This document shows positions 20,380 through 32,049 of a DNA stretch of 64,000 bases, piece by piece (positions within the stretch are counted from its first letter, which is position 1; each line of letters starts with the position of its first letter). The notes under the pieces were generated by a model that saw only the letters and a program-made list of their open reading frames with translations, was not told where the DNA came from and ran no database searches. The position numbers and the translations under genes were made by a program. The stretch is from positions 60,244,968-60,308,967 of the forward strand of contig OW799234.1 in the NCBI GenBank assembly GCA_941918925.1, read 5' to 3'. The DNA comes from Phyto melanocephala (taxonomy: Eukaryota > Arthropoda > Insecta > Diptera > Rhinophoridae).

Positions 20380-22890
20380 ATAGGGGGGCAGCGTTGTCAT
20401 TGTGACGAAAGTATCACTTTAAGTCCTTTTTCATTCTAATGATACTTTTTATGACACTTTTTTTAATTTATCCCCTTGTATCATTTTAAACAAATTTGTG
20501 CCACTTTTTGACACTTTTTTAAATGAGTAAAAGTTATAATTTTTCTTACTAAATTTTTTTCTTTTGTATATGTTGTATGTATATAAACACTAGGTCAATG
20601 CAACACCAGATGATTATTTTGTATAGCGTGGTTTTTAATCTTAAAGTTGTCAAAATTGTTTTACATTTTATTGTGTTTTAGATATTTCCAAGATAGTTTT
20701 TACAGTGATTCAGACATGCATATCAAGGCGACTCTACTGCATGCGAGTTTATTGATACAACAACTGACTTTTAAGCAACTGTTATGTTTATTCATATAGA
20801 GTTTTTTGGCGCCCTATGCTCCAGTGGGAGTTAGAGGAACATATATATAGAGTTTGACAATTGTTTAAAATCAACTGATGATGATCTAAATTTCTGTTTT
20901 TGTTGTATAAAATCTATTGAAAATCATGTATAATATATATATTTATACATTAGGTTTGTGGTTAAATCAAAAAGAAACGATGAGCAGCAGGCTTCATCAA
21001 GCAAGTTTCTGAGTTCAAAGACAATTGTCGAGCCAGAAACTTTTGTGAATTAATTTAAATTATTAGAAAGTAATATAAACAGCAAATCGTATGAGGAAAT
21101 AACGCAGAAAAGTTTGAGATAGAAAATGTGAAAAATAGATTTATTATTATCCTTTATTAAAAACTTATTCATTTTATCAATATCATTAACAGAGTTATGA
21201 GAATTTACATATAGTATTACAACAATTAACATCTTATTAATAAAATAAAGAAACTACTAATATCACAGATTTAAGGAAAAGTTGTTCATAAAAAACCTCG
21301 CATCAACTAAGAAGTTATCAGAGATTTTAAAACAATCACTGAAATGTGTCTTTTAAACAAAAGACCCTCAGTGGTTGTTCAGCAAATTTCTTATTATTTC
21401 AAAATTTGACCTTCTGCATTTTTCATTAAATGACAGCGTCAGTTCCCTTGTCAATGAATTAAACATTTTGAAGTCAAAGTTTCTGTGTAGAAGATAAGTT
21501 GGATATCTAAAAGGTAGATAGTGTATTATTTTCAAGTTTTTATTTTGAATGACTTGCAATTTTTTTGTATGCGTTTTAGCAGCCTTTTGGGACCAGATTT
21601 GAAAACCATAGGTCATAATCAGTCGAATACACATTTTGTAAATAAGAACTTTGTTCTTTATATTAAGATTAGATCTTCGGCCAATTAAGGGGTATAAGGC
21701 ACGACTACACTTAATTGCCTTCTCGCAAATGTAATTAACATGCTGTTTGAATAAAAGTTTTCTGTCAAGGATTACTCCTAGATATTTAATTTCGTCCTTC
21801 AATGGGATAATTGTTCCCCTAGACGATAAATATCTAGTAGGAAAGCGTTTTCGCGATTTGTTGAATGGAAATATAATTGCTTGAGTTTTATCGTCATTGA
21901 CTTTTATTTTCCATTTGTCACAGTATTTACGAATTAATTTAAGATTATTTTCCATTCTTTTAATGATCGCATTCGAGACTTTACCGCAACAAATAAAGGC
22001 GCTGTCATCCGCGTAAAAAGCTGCATCATGATCTCTTCTTAGAGTAACATCAGATGTATATATCGAGTATAGTGTAGGGGATAAAACTGATCCTTGTGGC
22101 AAGCCCGCAGGCTAAAAAGCTTTTGATAAGTTTTTGACGATAAATTGGAAAATTTAACGTATTTAATTTATACACTAGTCCATCATGCCAGATTGAGTCA
22201 AAAGCTTTTTCGATATCAAGAAAGACGACTCCAGTACTTTTTCGATTACTTTTATAACATTCAAGAAAGTTAACTCTCTTAAGTTGATGTACAGTGGAGT
22301 GCTCTTTTCGAAAACCAAATTGTTCTTTATTTATGATATTATTGCAATTTGAAAAATCTAAAATTCTGGAGTGAATAATTTTCTCGAACACCTTATTTAA
22401 TAGGCTTAGATTATTATTAGCCTATAGCTGGAGGGCAATTTAGGATCCTTTCCAGAAACGTGAAAAATAGATTTGATGAAAATATTTATTAAAATTTATT
22501 TGAATTTGTTACATATGTATGTACATAATTATTTTGCCTCGTAGTAATGCTTCAGCTGAACGAATTTTTTCAAAACTATCATTAATAAAAAATAAACTTT
22601 TAAACAGACTTAAAATAAAAACTTGCGAGTCCATGCTTTCATTACTTTAAACATGGCTTTATTATTCAAATATGTACATATCTTATATTTATAATTACTT
22701 TTATTTTAGTCTTATGTATTGAATTAATTAATAAAATTCTGTGTTTTTTTCTCTTATATTGAAATAAAGTTTTTTTGTTTACAAAAAACTTGACCCTATT
22801 TTACTTTAAAATACCCTTTTTTGAACCTTTTTATTTAAAAATACCCCTTTTTATGCCACTTTTTCGAATTTTTCAACCCTGTCGACGGGA
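20380..22890 (+). mobile_element. decayed hAT-like transposon with jockey insertion
   Basis: Bases 22537-22648 encode NASAERIFSKLSLIKNK and a following Arg-Leu-Lys segment, a typical hAT transposase C-terminal dimerisation motif ending at a stop. A CAACCCTG at about 22874-22881 fits a hAT-type right end; the left end near 20390 (CAGCGTTG) is only a weak match. The body 20400-21127 has no long frame left. It is interrupted by the jockey copy at 21143-22459. Confidence 0.5.
21143..22459 (-). mobile_element. jockey A copy 3, 5'-truncated, minus strand
   Basis: 1317 bp flanked by 15-bp duplications GTGAAAAATAGATTT at 21128-21142 and 22460-22474. It contains the RT region in broken frames (22391-22050 and 22102-21368) with RT motifs IEKAFDSIWHDGL and YADDS. 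Segments around GLPQGSVLSP are rearranged and about 100 bases are lost near 22110. The 3' UTR and tail lie at the low-coordinate end. 5' truncation is typical of target-primed reverse transcription. Confidence 0.85.
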
Positions 22891-23471
22891 AACTATTTTT
22901 TTTTAATTACTACAAAAATAATTAACGAGTGGACTAGTCAATGTTGCTGGTTCGATTCCCGCCAGATACTGGTTATTATTTCTATTCTATTCAGGTATGA
23001 CAAAGGGATAAATACGATATACCCAAGTGAGCTGCTCAACAGCTGCCTGCACACGCTAGTATATGTAGTGAGGTTGATGTGATAAAAAAATCCTCTTTAT
23101 TGAAATTTATAAATTTTATTCATTTAGTGAAAAAAAGTGATAAGACAAAGTTTAACATATTTTAAAAACGCTATCTTACCGGCATATATAAAGTTGTTTC
23201 GTAAATCTTTGAATTTTGTTTATTTTAAACAATATATTCTGATACATACTTTTTATTATCCTGTGACGCGTTATTTTTCCCAAAATTTCGTTGTTACCAA
23301 CTACAATCAACAGTTGTTTTTTTTTTCGGTTGCTAATTTATTTATTTATTAATTCAAATAGTAATACAAAGCCTATAAGGCCAAAATATACATATTGTAT
23401 GGAAATACAAAATCCTGAGATATTAAATAAATAAAGTATACAAAAATAAAAATTAAAATAGTTAAAAATAA

Positions 23472-24096
23472 TCTATATATATAAAAATTAATCCCTTGGT
23501 CAATGCATCACGCGTGAATCGCTGGACCGATTTCACTAATTCTTTTTTTGTTGTATTTGTTATTATTAGAAGAAGGTTCTTATGTAAGAAAATAATAATA
23601 ATAATGTGTCACTGGCACGTAGTTGACATTAAAACAAAGAAACGTAGTTTACATGCTCTTTGCAAATATATCGGTCGGAGTTGGTCTGTGGTCGGAGTTA
23701 TAATAACAAAATACCTACATAATTCATTTACCATTTCACATTGGTTTCTACAGAATAATTCGTACTGTGTGTTTGTTTAACGGTTACAATTTCCAGTGCG
23801 GCTAGCATTTGCAATGTCGATAAATTAATCACAAGGGCAGTCGCTAAGTGTTTGTGGCATTAATCTTGAAAATTCATGTTTTTCACATGGCCTCATTTAT
23901 ATACGCGCCAGAAAATAAAACTAAGAATATTGTGTATCATAAAGCATTAGAATAATAAACACTTTGTTTTTGGAATAATTTTGATTTATTAATATACCAA
24001 CAGCAATACTTAATAAAGAAATTAACTTAATTCAGATAAAAAGGTAACAGATATTTCTTGATTATAGGGCGTTACGAAGTTCGCCGGGTCAGCTAG
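23472..24096 (+). mobile_element. non-autonomous Helitron
   Basis: It begins TCTATATATATAAAA and ends GCCGGGTCAGCTAG followed by T, inserted between A and T with no duplication, all canonical Helitron features. A hairpin GGCG...CGCC (24068-24085) precedes the CTAG end. No Rep/helicase coding. 625 bp. Confidence 0.8.
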
Positions 24097-24168
24097 TAGA
24101 TATATAAAATAAAATTCAAAAAACAAACATTTATGCTATTAAATAGGCTCCCCAGCCAAATATAAAGG

Positions 24169-24680
24169 GTACGCCAAATAACTTTTTTTTTTTTTTGAAA
24201 AAACTATAAAAAAATAAGTGTAGCTTCGGCTGTGAGGCACGTAGCGCCGTCCTGTTGAAACCAAATTTTGCCAATATCCTATTCTTCAATATTTGTGAAT
24301 AAAAATTCGTTCAACATGGCTCGATAACGATCGTTATTGACTACGGCCACTCCTTGCTCATTTTCGAAGAAAAATGGCGCAATTATGCCTCTGGACCAAA
24401 ATCCGCACCAAACAGTGACTCGTTTTGGGTGTATGCGACAATTTGTTTGTTTACATACCCGCCAAGATCAAAATGAGCTTCATATGAAAAGATGATTTTT
24501 TGGCAAAATCGGCCAAAGTAATGTCGCAATATTTCCCAGCGTTGTTCAAGCGTATACACAACCATATACGTTCAGCGGAATGATAAAACTAATTATCTGT
24601 CAAATCAGACATGAGCTAAGTGTTACCATTCACGAAATAAACACTAGTTGAATAAAACGTTAGATGGCGGACCCTTCAAA
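24169..24680 (-). pseudogene. mariner-like transposase fragment
   Basis: On the minus strand, 24570-24200 reads LEQRWEILRHYFG, KIIFSYEAHFDLGGYVNKQ, VTVWCGFWS, IIAPFFFENEQG and IWFQQDGAT in shifting frames. This is the central part of a DD34D-type mariner-like (IS630) transposase. The expected catalytic Asp of FSDEAHF is Tyr here and several frame changes are present. The left edge GGTACGCCAAATAACTT resembles a mariner TIR. Confidence 0.7.
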
Positions 24681-24809
24681 ATTGAAAAAAATTAAGTGAA
24701 TCACACAAGAATATGCAATCCAAATTAATACTACCATTTTATTGGAAATCTATAATTTTAAAGATAATTTTATACAAAAAATTACCGTAAGGGCTTACCC
24801 CTGTACATT

Positions 24810-25320
24810 TTTTAATTTAGAAACTAGATGTTTGCTATGTGGTTCCTGTGACAACTGGTATCATTCTGCTTGCGAAGGTGTTTAAAAAGTAGTGTTTAAT
24901 GGGATGGATAGTTACATTGATTAAGTAAATGTGATTTTAGGAAATTGTCAATTGAAAGGTTAATTGTAAAGCTTTTAAAAATTCAAATATAATTGTTAAC
25001 AAAAGGAAATTTCTTGAGCTTAAACTTTAAAATCATTCACTTTAATATCGCCTTAATAGAAAGGATATTATCATCTCTGGTCTTTCTACTGATTTAACTA
25101 ATCCTAACGATACTGTTTACAACTTATGGACACATATAAAAGTGAATATTGTTCAGAGTGATATTCCAAATTTGCACATTGGAATATTTTCTGCTGTCCT
25201 TGTAAAATTTAGACAAATTAATAAACGTGACAAAATAATGCCTGAACACTTTAAATCCAAATCGCTGAAGCTGTCTAATGATGTTGATGGTGCTAATGGT
25301 GGCCGATTCTTATCTTAATG
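24810..25320 (+). pseudogene. CR1-like non-LTR ORF1 fragment with PHD-type finger
   Basis: Bases 24822-24883 encode RCLLCGSCDNWYHSACEGV, a PHD-like finger as in ORF1 of CR1-type elements. About 25040-25310 encodes RKDIIISGLSTDLTNPNDTV and a downstream LVKFRQINKRDKIM region typical of the same protein. It is broken by stops. It may belong with the endonuclease fragment at 39836-40370. Confidence 0.5.
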
Positions 25321-25376
25321 AGAATTATCTGTCTTAAGCAATACAATTATGTATTAAAGAGCTGCTGGAAATAAAA

Positions 25377-28300
25377 AACAAGTAACAGTGCTATATTCGG
25401 CCGTGCCGAATCTTATATACCCTTCACAACGTGTAGTCATGCAATAACAATTATTTGTATCACCATTCATCCCATATAAAATACGTGCATACGTACACGT
25501 TAGAATAAATGTGGCATCGAATCCCAGCTGAGCCAAAAAAAATTTATTTTATTTTATTTAATATATTATTTATAATTATATATTTATATTTTATTCGAAC
25601 TTTTTTCTATATATTAAATTTTAATGTGAACCATTTTTTATTTTGGCTTAAGTTCATTTATTCTTTTTATTTAATTTTATAATTCAAACTAAATTAAATT
25701 GTAACCATTTTAGGAATATTCTTTCTAAAAATTATTTCCGATATTAGCCGAGTGGAATGCATTTTCGAAATCAGCTACGATTTCATCATCAGCACTCTTT
25801 ATCGGTATACTACTATGTAACTTAAAATTCCTATTTATGTTACAATTGAATGAAATTTGAATTAGTGAATCTTAGTATTAATTTTCATATTTTTGTTGAA
25901 TATTTAATTTCACCTATCAAATGACAATTCATAATTCAACATGTTCATATTCTTCTATATTCGTAATACATTTTCGTTATGCTTTCAATATCCATCCTTT
26001 GGCTGGAATTATTGAAAACAAGGTTGTATTTACATTTTCATTTATATAAGTCCATCAAGGTGATAGACACTGAACAATGAATTCTTGAATGTCATTAACA
26101 CCGTGCCATGTGTGTTATAATTATATATTTATATTTTATTCGAACTTTTTTCTATATATTAAATTTTAATGTGAACCATTTTTTATTTTGGCTTAAGTTC
26201 ATTTATTCTTTTTATTTAATTTTATAATTCAAATTAAATTAAATTGTAACCATTTTAGGAATATTCTTTCTAAAAATTATTTCCGATAATTATTTCGAAT
26301 AAAATATAAATATATAATTATAACACACATGGCACGGTGTTAATGACATTCAAGAATTCATTGTTCAGTGTCTATCACCTTGATGGACTTATATAAATGA
26401 AAATGTAAATACAACATTGTTTTCAATAATTCCAGCCAAAGGATGGATATTGAAAGCATAACGAAAATGTATTACGAATATAGAAGAATATGAACATGTT
26501 GAATTATGAATTGTCATTTGATAGGTGAAATTAAATATTCAACAAAAATATGAAAATTAATACTAAGATTCACTAATTCAAATTTCATTCAATTGTAACA
26601 TAAATAGGAATTTTAAGTTACATAGTAGTATACCGATAAAGAGTGCTGATGATGAAATCGTAGCTGATTTCGAAAATGCATTCCACTCGGCTAATATCGG
26701 AAATAATTTTTAGAAAGAATATTCCTAAAATGGTTACAATTTAATTTAATTTGAATTATAAAATTAAATAAAAAGAATAAATGAACTTAAGCCAAAATAA
26801 AAAATGGTTCACATTAAAATTTAATATATAGAAAAAAGTTCGAATAAAATATAAATATATAATTATAACACACATGGCACGGTGTTAATGACATTCAAGA
26901 ATTCATTGTTCAGTGTCTATCACCTTGATGGACTTATATAAATGAAAATGTAAATACAACCTTGTTTTCAATAATTCCAGCCAAAGGATGGATATTGAAA
27001 GCATAACGAAAATGTATTACGAATATAGAAGAATATGAACATGTTGAATTATGAATTGTCATTTGATAGGTGAAATTAAATATTCAACAAAAATATGAAA
27101 ATTAATACTAAGATTCACTAATTCAAATTTCATTCAATTGTAACATAAATAGGAATTTTAAGTTACATAGTAGTATACCGATAAAGAGTGCTGATGATGA
27201 AATCGTAGCTGATTTCGAAAATGCATTCCACTCGGCTAATATCGGAAATAATTTTTAGAAAGAATATTCCTAAAATGGTTACAATTTAATTTAATTTGAA
27301 TTATAAAATTAAATAAAAAGAATAAATGAACTTAAGCCAAAATAAAAAATGGTTCACATTAAAATTTAATATATAGAAAAAAGTTCGAATAAAATATAAA
27401 TATATAATTATAACACACATGGCACGGTGTTAATGACATTCAAGAATTCATTGTTCAGTGTCTATCACCTTGATGGACTTATATAAATGAAAATGTAAAT
27501 ACAACCTTGTTTTCAATAATTCCAGCCAAAGGATGGATATTGAAAGCATAACGAAAATGTATTACGAATATAGAAGAATATGAACATGTTGAATTATGAA
27601 TTGTCATTTGATAGGTGAAATTAAATATTCAACAAAAATATGAAAATTAATACTAAGATTCACTAATTCAAATTTCATTCAATTGTAACATAAATAGGAA
27701 TTTTAAGTTACATAGTAGTATACCGATAAAGAGTGCTGCTGATGAAATCGTAGCTGATTTCGAAAATGCATTCCACTCGGCTAATATCGGAAATAATTTT
27801 TAGAAAGAATATTCCTAAAATGGTTACAATTTAATTTAATTTGAATTATAAAATTAAATAAAAAGAATAAATGAACTTAAGCCAAAATAAAAAATGGTTC
27901 ACATTAAAATTTAATATATTATTTATATTTTAATATTTTTTTTTATATTTTTTTTTAATTTTTTTAAAAAATTTTTTTTGAAAAATTTTTTTAAATTTTT
28001 TTTTAAATTTTTTTAAATTTTTTTTTTTTAGTTTTTTTTATTATTTTTTTCTTATTTTTAGTATTTTTTTTTTTGTAATTTTTTTTATTTGGTATGTTTT
28101 TTACATGTATGTATGTATGTATGTTGTTGTAATTGTGAAAAAAAACGAGGTGGTCGTGGTTTTTTGCTCATATCTCAGAAAGTTATGGGGCGATTGTGCT
28201 GAATTTCAATAGCGATTCATTCCTGGATATTTCCAAGAGATTGATACCATATACAGATCTGAGGAACATATAGTTGCTTCTAAAAGTTGATTTCAACCAA

Positions 28301-28461
28301 CACACGGACAGACGGGCAGACGGTCAGGGCTTAATCGACTCCTCTATTTATAAGCTTCCAGAAAATATATACTTTATGGGGTCGAAAATGAAAATTGTAG
28401 AAATTACAAACGGAATGACAAAGCTATATATACCCTTGTGCACCACAGGTGAAGGGTATAA
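25377..28461 (-). mobile_element. DINE-1-like element d, split by the 545-bp array
   Basis: The 3' end (AACAAGTAAC, hairpin) is at 25377 and the 5' end (GGTGAAGGGTATA) at 28460. The element stops at about 25570 in its central T-rich part and resumes at about 27920. The 2.35 kb between is the inverted/tandem repeat described separately. Confidence 0.75.
25571..27920. repeat. 545-bp repeat array in mirror arrangement
   Basis: Units start at TATAATTATA 25571 and 26116 in one orientation (the second stops after about 170 bp). After a turning point near 26288 there are units in the opposite orientation with markers at 26321, 26866 and 27411, exactly 545 bp apart. The three direct units are nearly identical. 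Each has the core GAAATCGTAGCTGATTTCG, CATTCCACTCGGCTAAT and CATGGCACGGTGTTAATG. It is non-coding and related to the foldback at 7541-8215. Confidence 0.85.
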
Positions 28462-28560
28462 TTAAAATAAACGTTATAGCTATTATTGTAGTTATAGCGT
28501 CATAAGTCGTATAGTATAGTAGTAGTAAGAGTAAAAATGCAAAGTTGAAAGTTGGACATA

Positions 28561-29916
28561 TGAGGAGCCGCAGAACAAAAGGTGCTTTTTCGCTCATTTC
28601 AAATTTTTGGGAAATCGAGATTTATTTTTTTCACCCCTTTGAAAAACTGCAAGAACATGAAAATGCTTACAAGATTTTTACTTATCTACAGATGCATCTA
28701 ACTGTCGTAAGTCACCCGATTAAATGTTAAGGATGTTTGATATAATTCCATTTTTATTTTGAAAAAAGCACCTTTTGCAAAAAAGAAAGCAAAAAAGCAC
28801 CTTTTGTTAGGAATAAAGTAAAAATACCTTTCAATAAAAAAAAAGTCAAAAAAGCACGTTTTGTTATAGAAGGAAAAAGTACATTTGGTAATGCGAATAC
28901 ACATATATGCCCAGCAAAAAAATCTATGACAAAGAAGTGATTTTTCAGGGGTTTAACTGATGATGAAGTACTTTAATTTAGGTGAAAACACTAGTGATTT
29001 TAACATTAGCGTGTCATTGGCGATCATGTGTTTACATGAATATTTTAATGTACTGCACTCCATTCTAATAAGTGCATGGAACTCATGCATATTTGGTGAC
29101 AAGTATCGGATATTTCATGTGTTAAAGTTGTTTGTTTACATGAATTCTTTAAGATACTTTGCATGATGTTGCATTCATTTTTAAGCACATCATTTATGAC
29201 AAATTATTTTGCAGTTAAGAAGTCATTTAGAATTAATGCTTTTACACAATTGATTTAGAAGTCTTGTAAATGTAATTCGCTTTGCACTACTTCCAATTTT
29301 TTTTGCTGGGTGACGATAAAATTTTGACTGAATGTGGTTAAACCTGATCTAATAAAAAAATTATAAAAAATGTTAAGCTAAGTATTTGTCGTTTTATTAA
29401 ATTAAATTGCAACTTAAACATTTCTTTCTTAGCCTTAAATTAAATACATATGAAATTTGTTAAATAGTTAAACTCTTGTTCCAACATCTTTTTCTAGGCA
29501 AGAACATTTTCGTCTATTGAATTCTCCATACCTTTATCCTGGTTATACAAAATGTCCTTGTACCAAAATAATGACTGATTTTCACTCCAGTCTTTAACAA
29601 ACTGTTTTATTAAAAGACTTTCCACAAAGATTTTAACATCTGATTAATTTTACTTTAACTGTAGCTTGGTTTGATCATTAAAGTAAAAAGTGAAACTACA
29701 CAAAGATTATGGAAAAGACCCTCTTGATAAAAAATAATCAAAAAAGCACCTTTTGTTAAGCATAAATTTTTTAGAACCCATTTACTTTGTAAAAAAAAAT
29801 AATAATAATGCAAACTTGATTGTTTCTACAAGATTTCAACCTAAATATTATAAAAATACCAAAAAACCAATTTTTCGCGAAATGCGAAAAAGCACATTTT
29901 GTTCTGCGGCTCCTCA
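28561..29916. mobile_element. TIR DNA transposon, 1356 bp, TA-flanked
   Basis: The left end TGAGGAGCCGCAGAACAAAA is mirrored at 29882-29916 (TTTTGTTCTGCGGCTCCTCA) over about 35 bp, with TA on both sides as for Tc1/mariner. The interior repeats AAAAGCACCTTTTGTTA several times (28755-28870, 29735-29765), which looks like multiplication of the terminus. No transposase seen. Confidence 0.7.
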
Positions 29917-30092
29917 TATATAATATCAATCGAATGATAAATGAACGTGAGAAAAATTTTATAGTTGTGATAACTTAGAATTAATTTAATTATATTTTTA
30001 CCACAATTTACTTTAACTCAATTTGAGTTAATTTAAAACAAATATAACTTTGTGAGATAATTTAAAACGAAGTAATTAAAAAAAATTTACTC

Positions 30093-31920
30093 TATGAGTA
30101 ATATTCCATTTGTGTCGGCTGAGCCGCCGCCATTTATAACAAATTGCCACCAGATAAAAAGAATGCGACCAATAATATTATTGCCGACCTGATGTTACAC
30201 AGTGGAATATCCACACAGTTTGATACTGACGATATGGATGCTGGATCCAGTAATGACGCAGATTTTGAAGAAGTTAAATTTAAAAGGCCAAGGAGAAGTG
30301 TGTGCGATGAAACTGTCTCACGTAAGAGCACAACAAAATCAAATGTAGACATTGCAAATTTTGGGTCTACTACTATATCACAAAGCGTTATGAACTACTA
30401 GGTAGTCCTAATATAGAATTAAATGAAAGAGCCTCGACAAGTAAAAACATTCCCAAAAGTTCATTTAGCGTTAATGATGTAAAAAATTCTGGTAGACCTA
30501 CAAAAAAAATTCTGTCCTATCGTCTTATATAAGGTGTGTTCCACATGCATAACGAAACAGTCCGAACTTGCCCAAAGTTACCCAAAAGCGTTCCACATAA
30601 CAATTTTTGTTCAATTATGAGAGTAATTGAGAGAGTAATTTTTTTCATTCCCTGTACAAATTTGCCCGAACTTTTTCTTTGGGTAAGTTCGGACAAGAAT
30701 TTAACAATCAGCTGTTTTTTGTTTACATATGAAACTGAAAATTAATCAAAAAATGTTCAAAAGAAAAAGTTTAGTTTTTGTTAAAAAATATATTAAAAAG
30801 CAAAATGGAAGGTTTTAATGAAAAAGTTAAAGTGGTAAATACATTAGTGAATTCATATCTCCCTTGTTCTTTAAAATAAATACTTTTAAAAAATTTACAC
30901 TGGCTCAACTTCTCTTTCAGTTCTTTTTAAATTATTTTTAACATCTGTTGGCAATGATGCAAATGTTTTGTTTTTATAATGTTATTGCTTTTAAGCGTCT
31001 AAAATCACTTAAATAGATTTTAATTTAAAAAGTAAGCACCATTAGTATTACAAGAAGTGCAAAAATGGTTTTTTGCGTTCCAGCAATTTTGGGTAGTTTT
31101 GGCAAATTTAGAGAGTAATTTTCATTTTACTCTCATTAGTCCGAACTTGTCCGAGATCTTGTGGAACACACCTATAATGTTAATGTTAAGAAACTAGTTG
31201 ACCAGCTAAGTCATAGAACACCAAAGATTGTCTACAAGATTATCAACTCGTCTAAGAGCAAAAGCAAGCTATACATTGAAGACCTTTCTGTGCGCTTAGA
31301 GATGATGGAAATTCTAAGGGCACAGAATATTTAATCGTACTTATTTACGACACAGGAATCAAAAAGAGTTTCAGTGATTTTAAAAGGAATATATTATTTG
31401 ACAGAAGCATCTGAAATTAAAACAGCCCTTGATGTGGATGATGATGTGATGTCACAGAGTATTTTGCGAATAACGATTGCGACACAGGTTTATTTATTGT
31501 TACTTTAGAACAAGGAAAAACTCTAAATGATGTAAATAAATTAAGTTATCTATTGAATCAGTCGATTAGTTGAGAGTCGTCAAAAGTTAAAAAAAGAGAT
31601 ATTCGATGTTACAGCCCGTAACTGCAATTCAAGATTTATTTAAATGCGTAAAATGCAATTTAAAAGGGTGAGTCATTCCCGATATGCGTTAATTGCAATG
31701 AAACTGGTCATGCTGCAAACTATAAAGGCTGTTTAGCTTATAAGACATATTTAAAAAATAAGAAAGAATTTTTAGACAAGGCTAAGCCTGGACGGGCACA
31801 GGCTATAAATAATGTTGGAAATGCTATTTTTAATAGTCAACGGGCTAACAACAAGACTTCATTCGCTAGTCAGTTTCATTCAGACCTTTAAAACCCGACT
31901 GATAATAAAAAGAAGTAGCC
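30093..31920 (+). pseudogene. jockey B ORF1 remnant (Gag-like)
   Basis: Recognisable pieces are MSNIPFVSAEPPPF, PPDKKNATNNIIADLM, KSKLYIEDLSVRLEMMEIL, RVSVILKGIYYLTEASEIK (a PRE_C2HC-like segment) and the zinc knuckle CVNCNETGHAANYKGC. Order and content match jockey-type ORF1. Many stops and frame changes, plus the MITE insertion, abolish it. Confidence 0.6.
30532..31173. mobile_element. TIR MITE with AGGTGTGTTCC ends
   Basis: The left end AGGTGTGTTCCACA and right end TGTGGAACACACCT are perfect inverted repeats, flanked by ATA on both sides (30529-30531, 31174-31176). The subterminal GTCCGAACTTG blocks also mirror. The inner right part (TTTTTTGCGTTCCAGCAATT) matches the left part of the element at 6726. 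642 bp, non-coding. Confidence 0.75.
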
Positions 31921-32049
31921 TCCAATAGTGGAAAAATTTATTAAACTTGGTGAGTTATTCAGGGAGCCGAAGAAGAATACATAAGACTCTAAAATTTTGA
32001 ATTTTTTAAAATCCTACAAATCCATGTCATTAGAAATGACGAATATACA

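Noticed and set aside
28274..28465. Recurrent small ORF beginning MLLKVDFNQHTDRR, also near 38030, 54495 (-) and 59441
   Set aside because: It appears only because the DINE-like repeat recurs; frames vary in length, there is no recognisable domain and the repeat is non-coding.
30144..30401. Start of jockey B ORF1 taken at 30144
   Set aside because: That codon is TTG; an upstream ATG at 30093 in another frame is a more plausible origin for the decayed protein.
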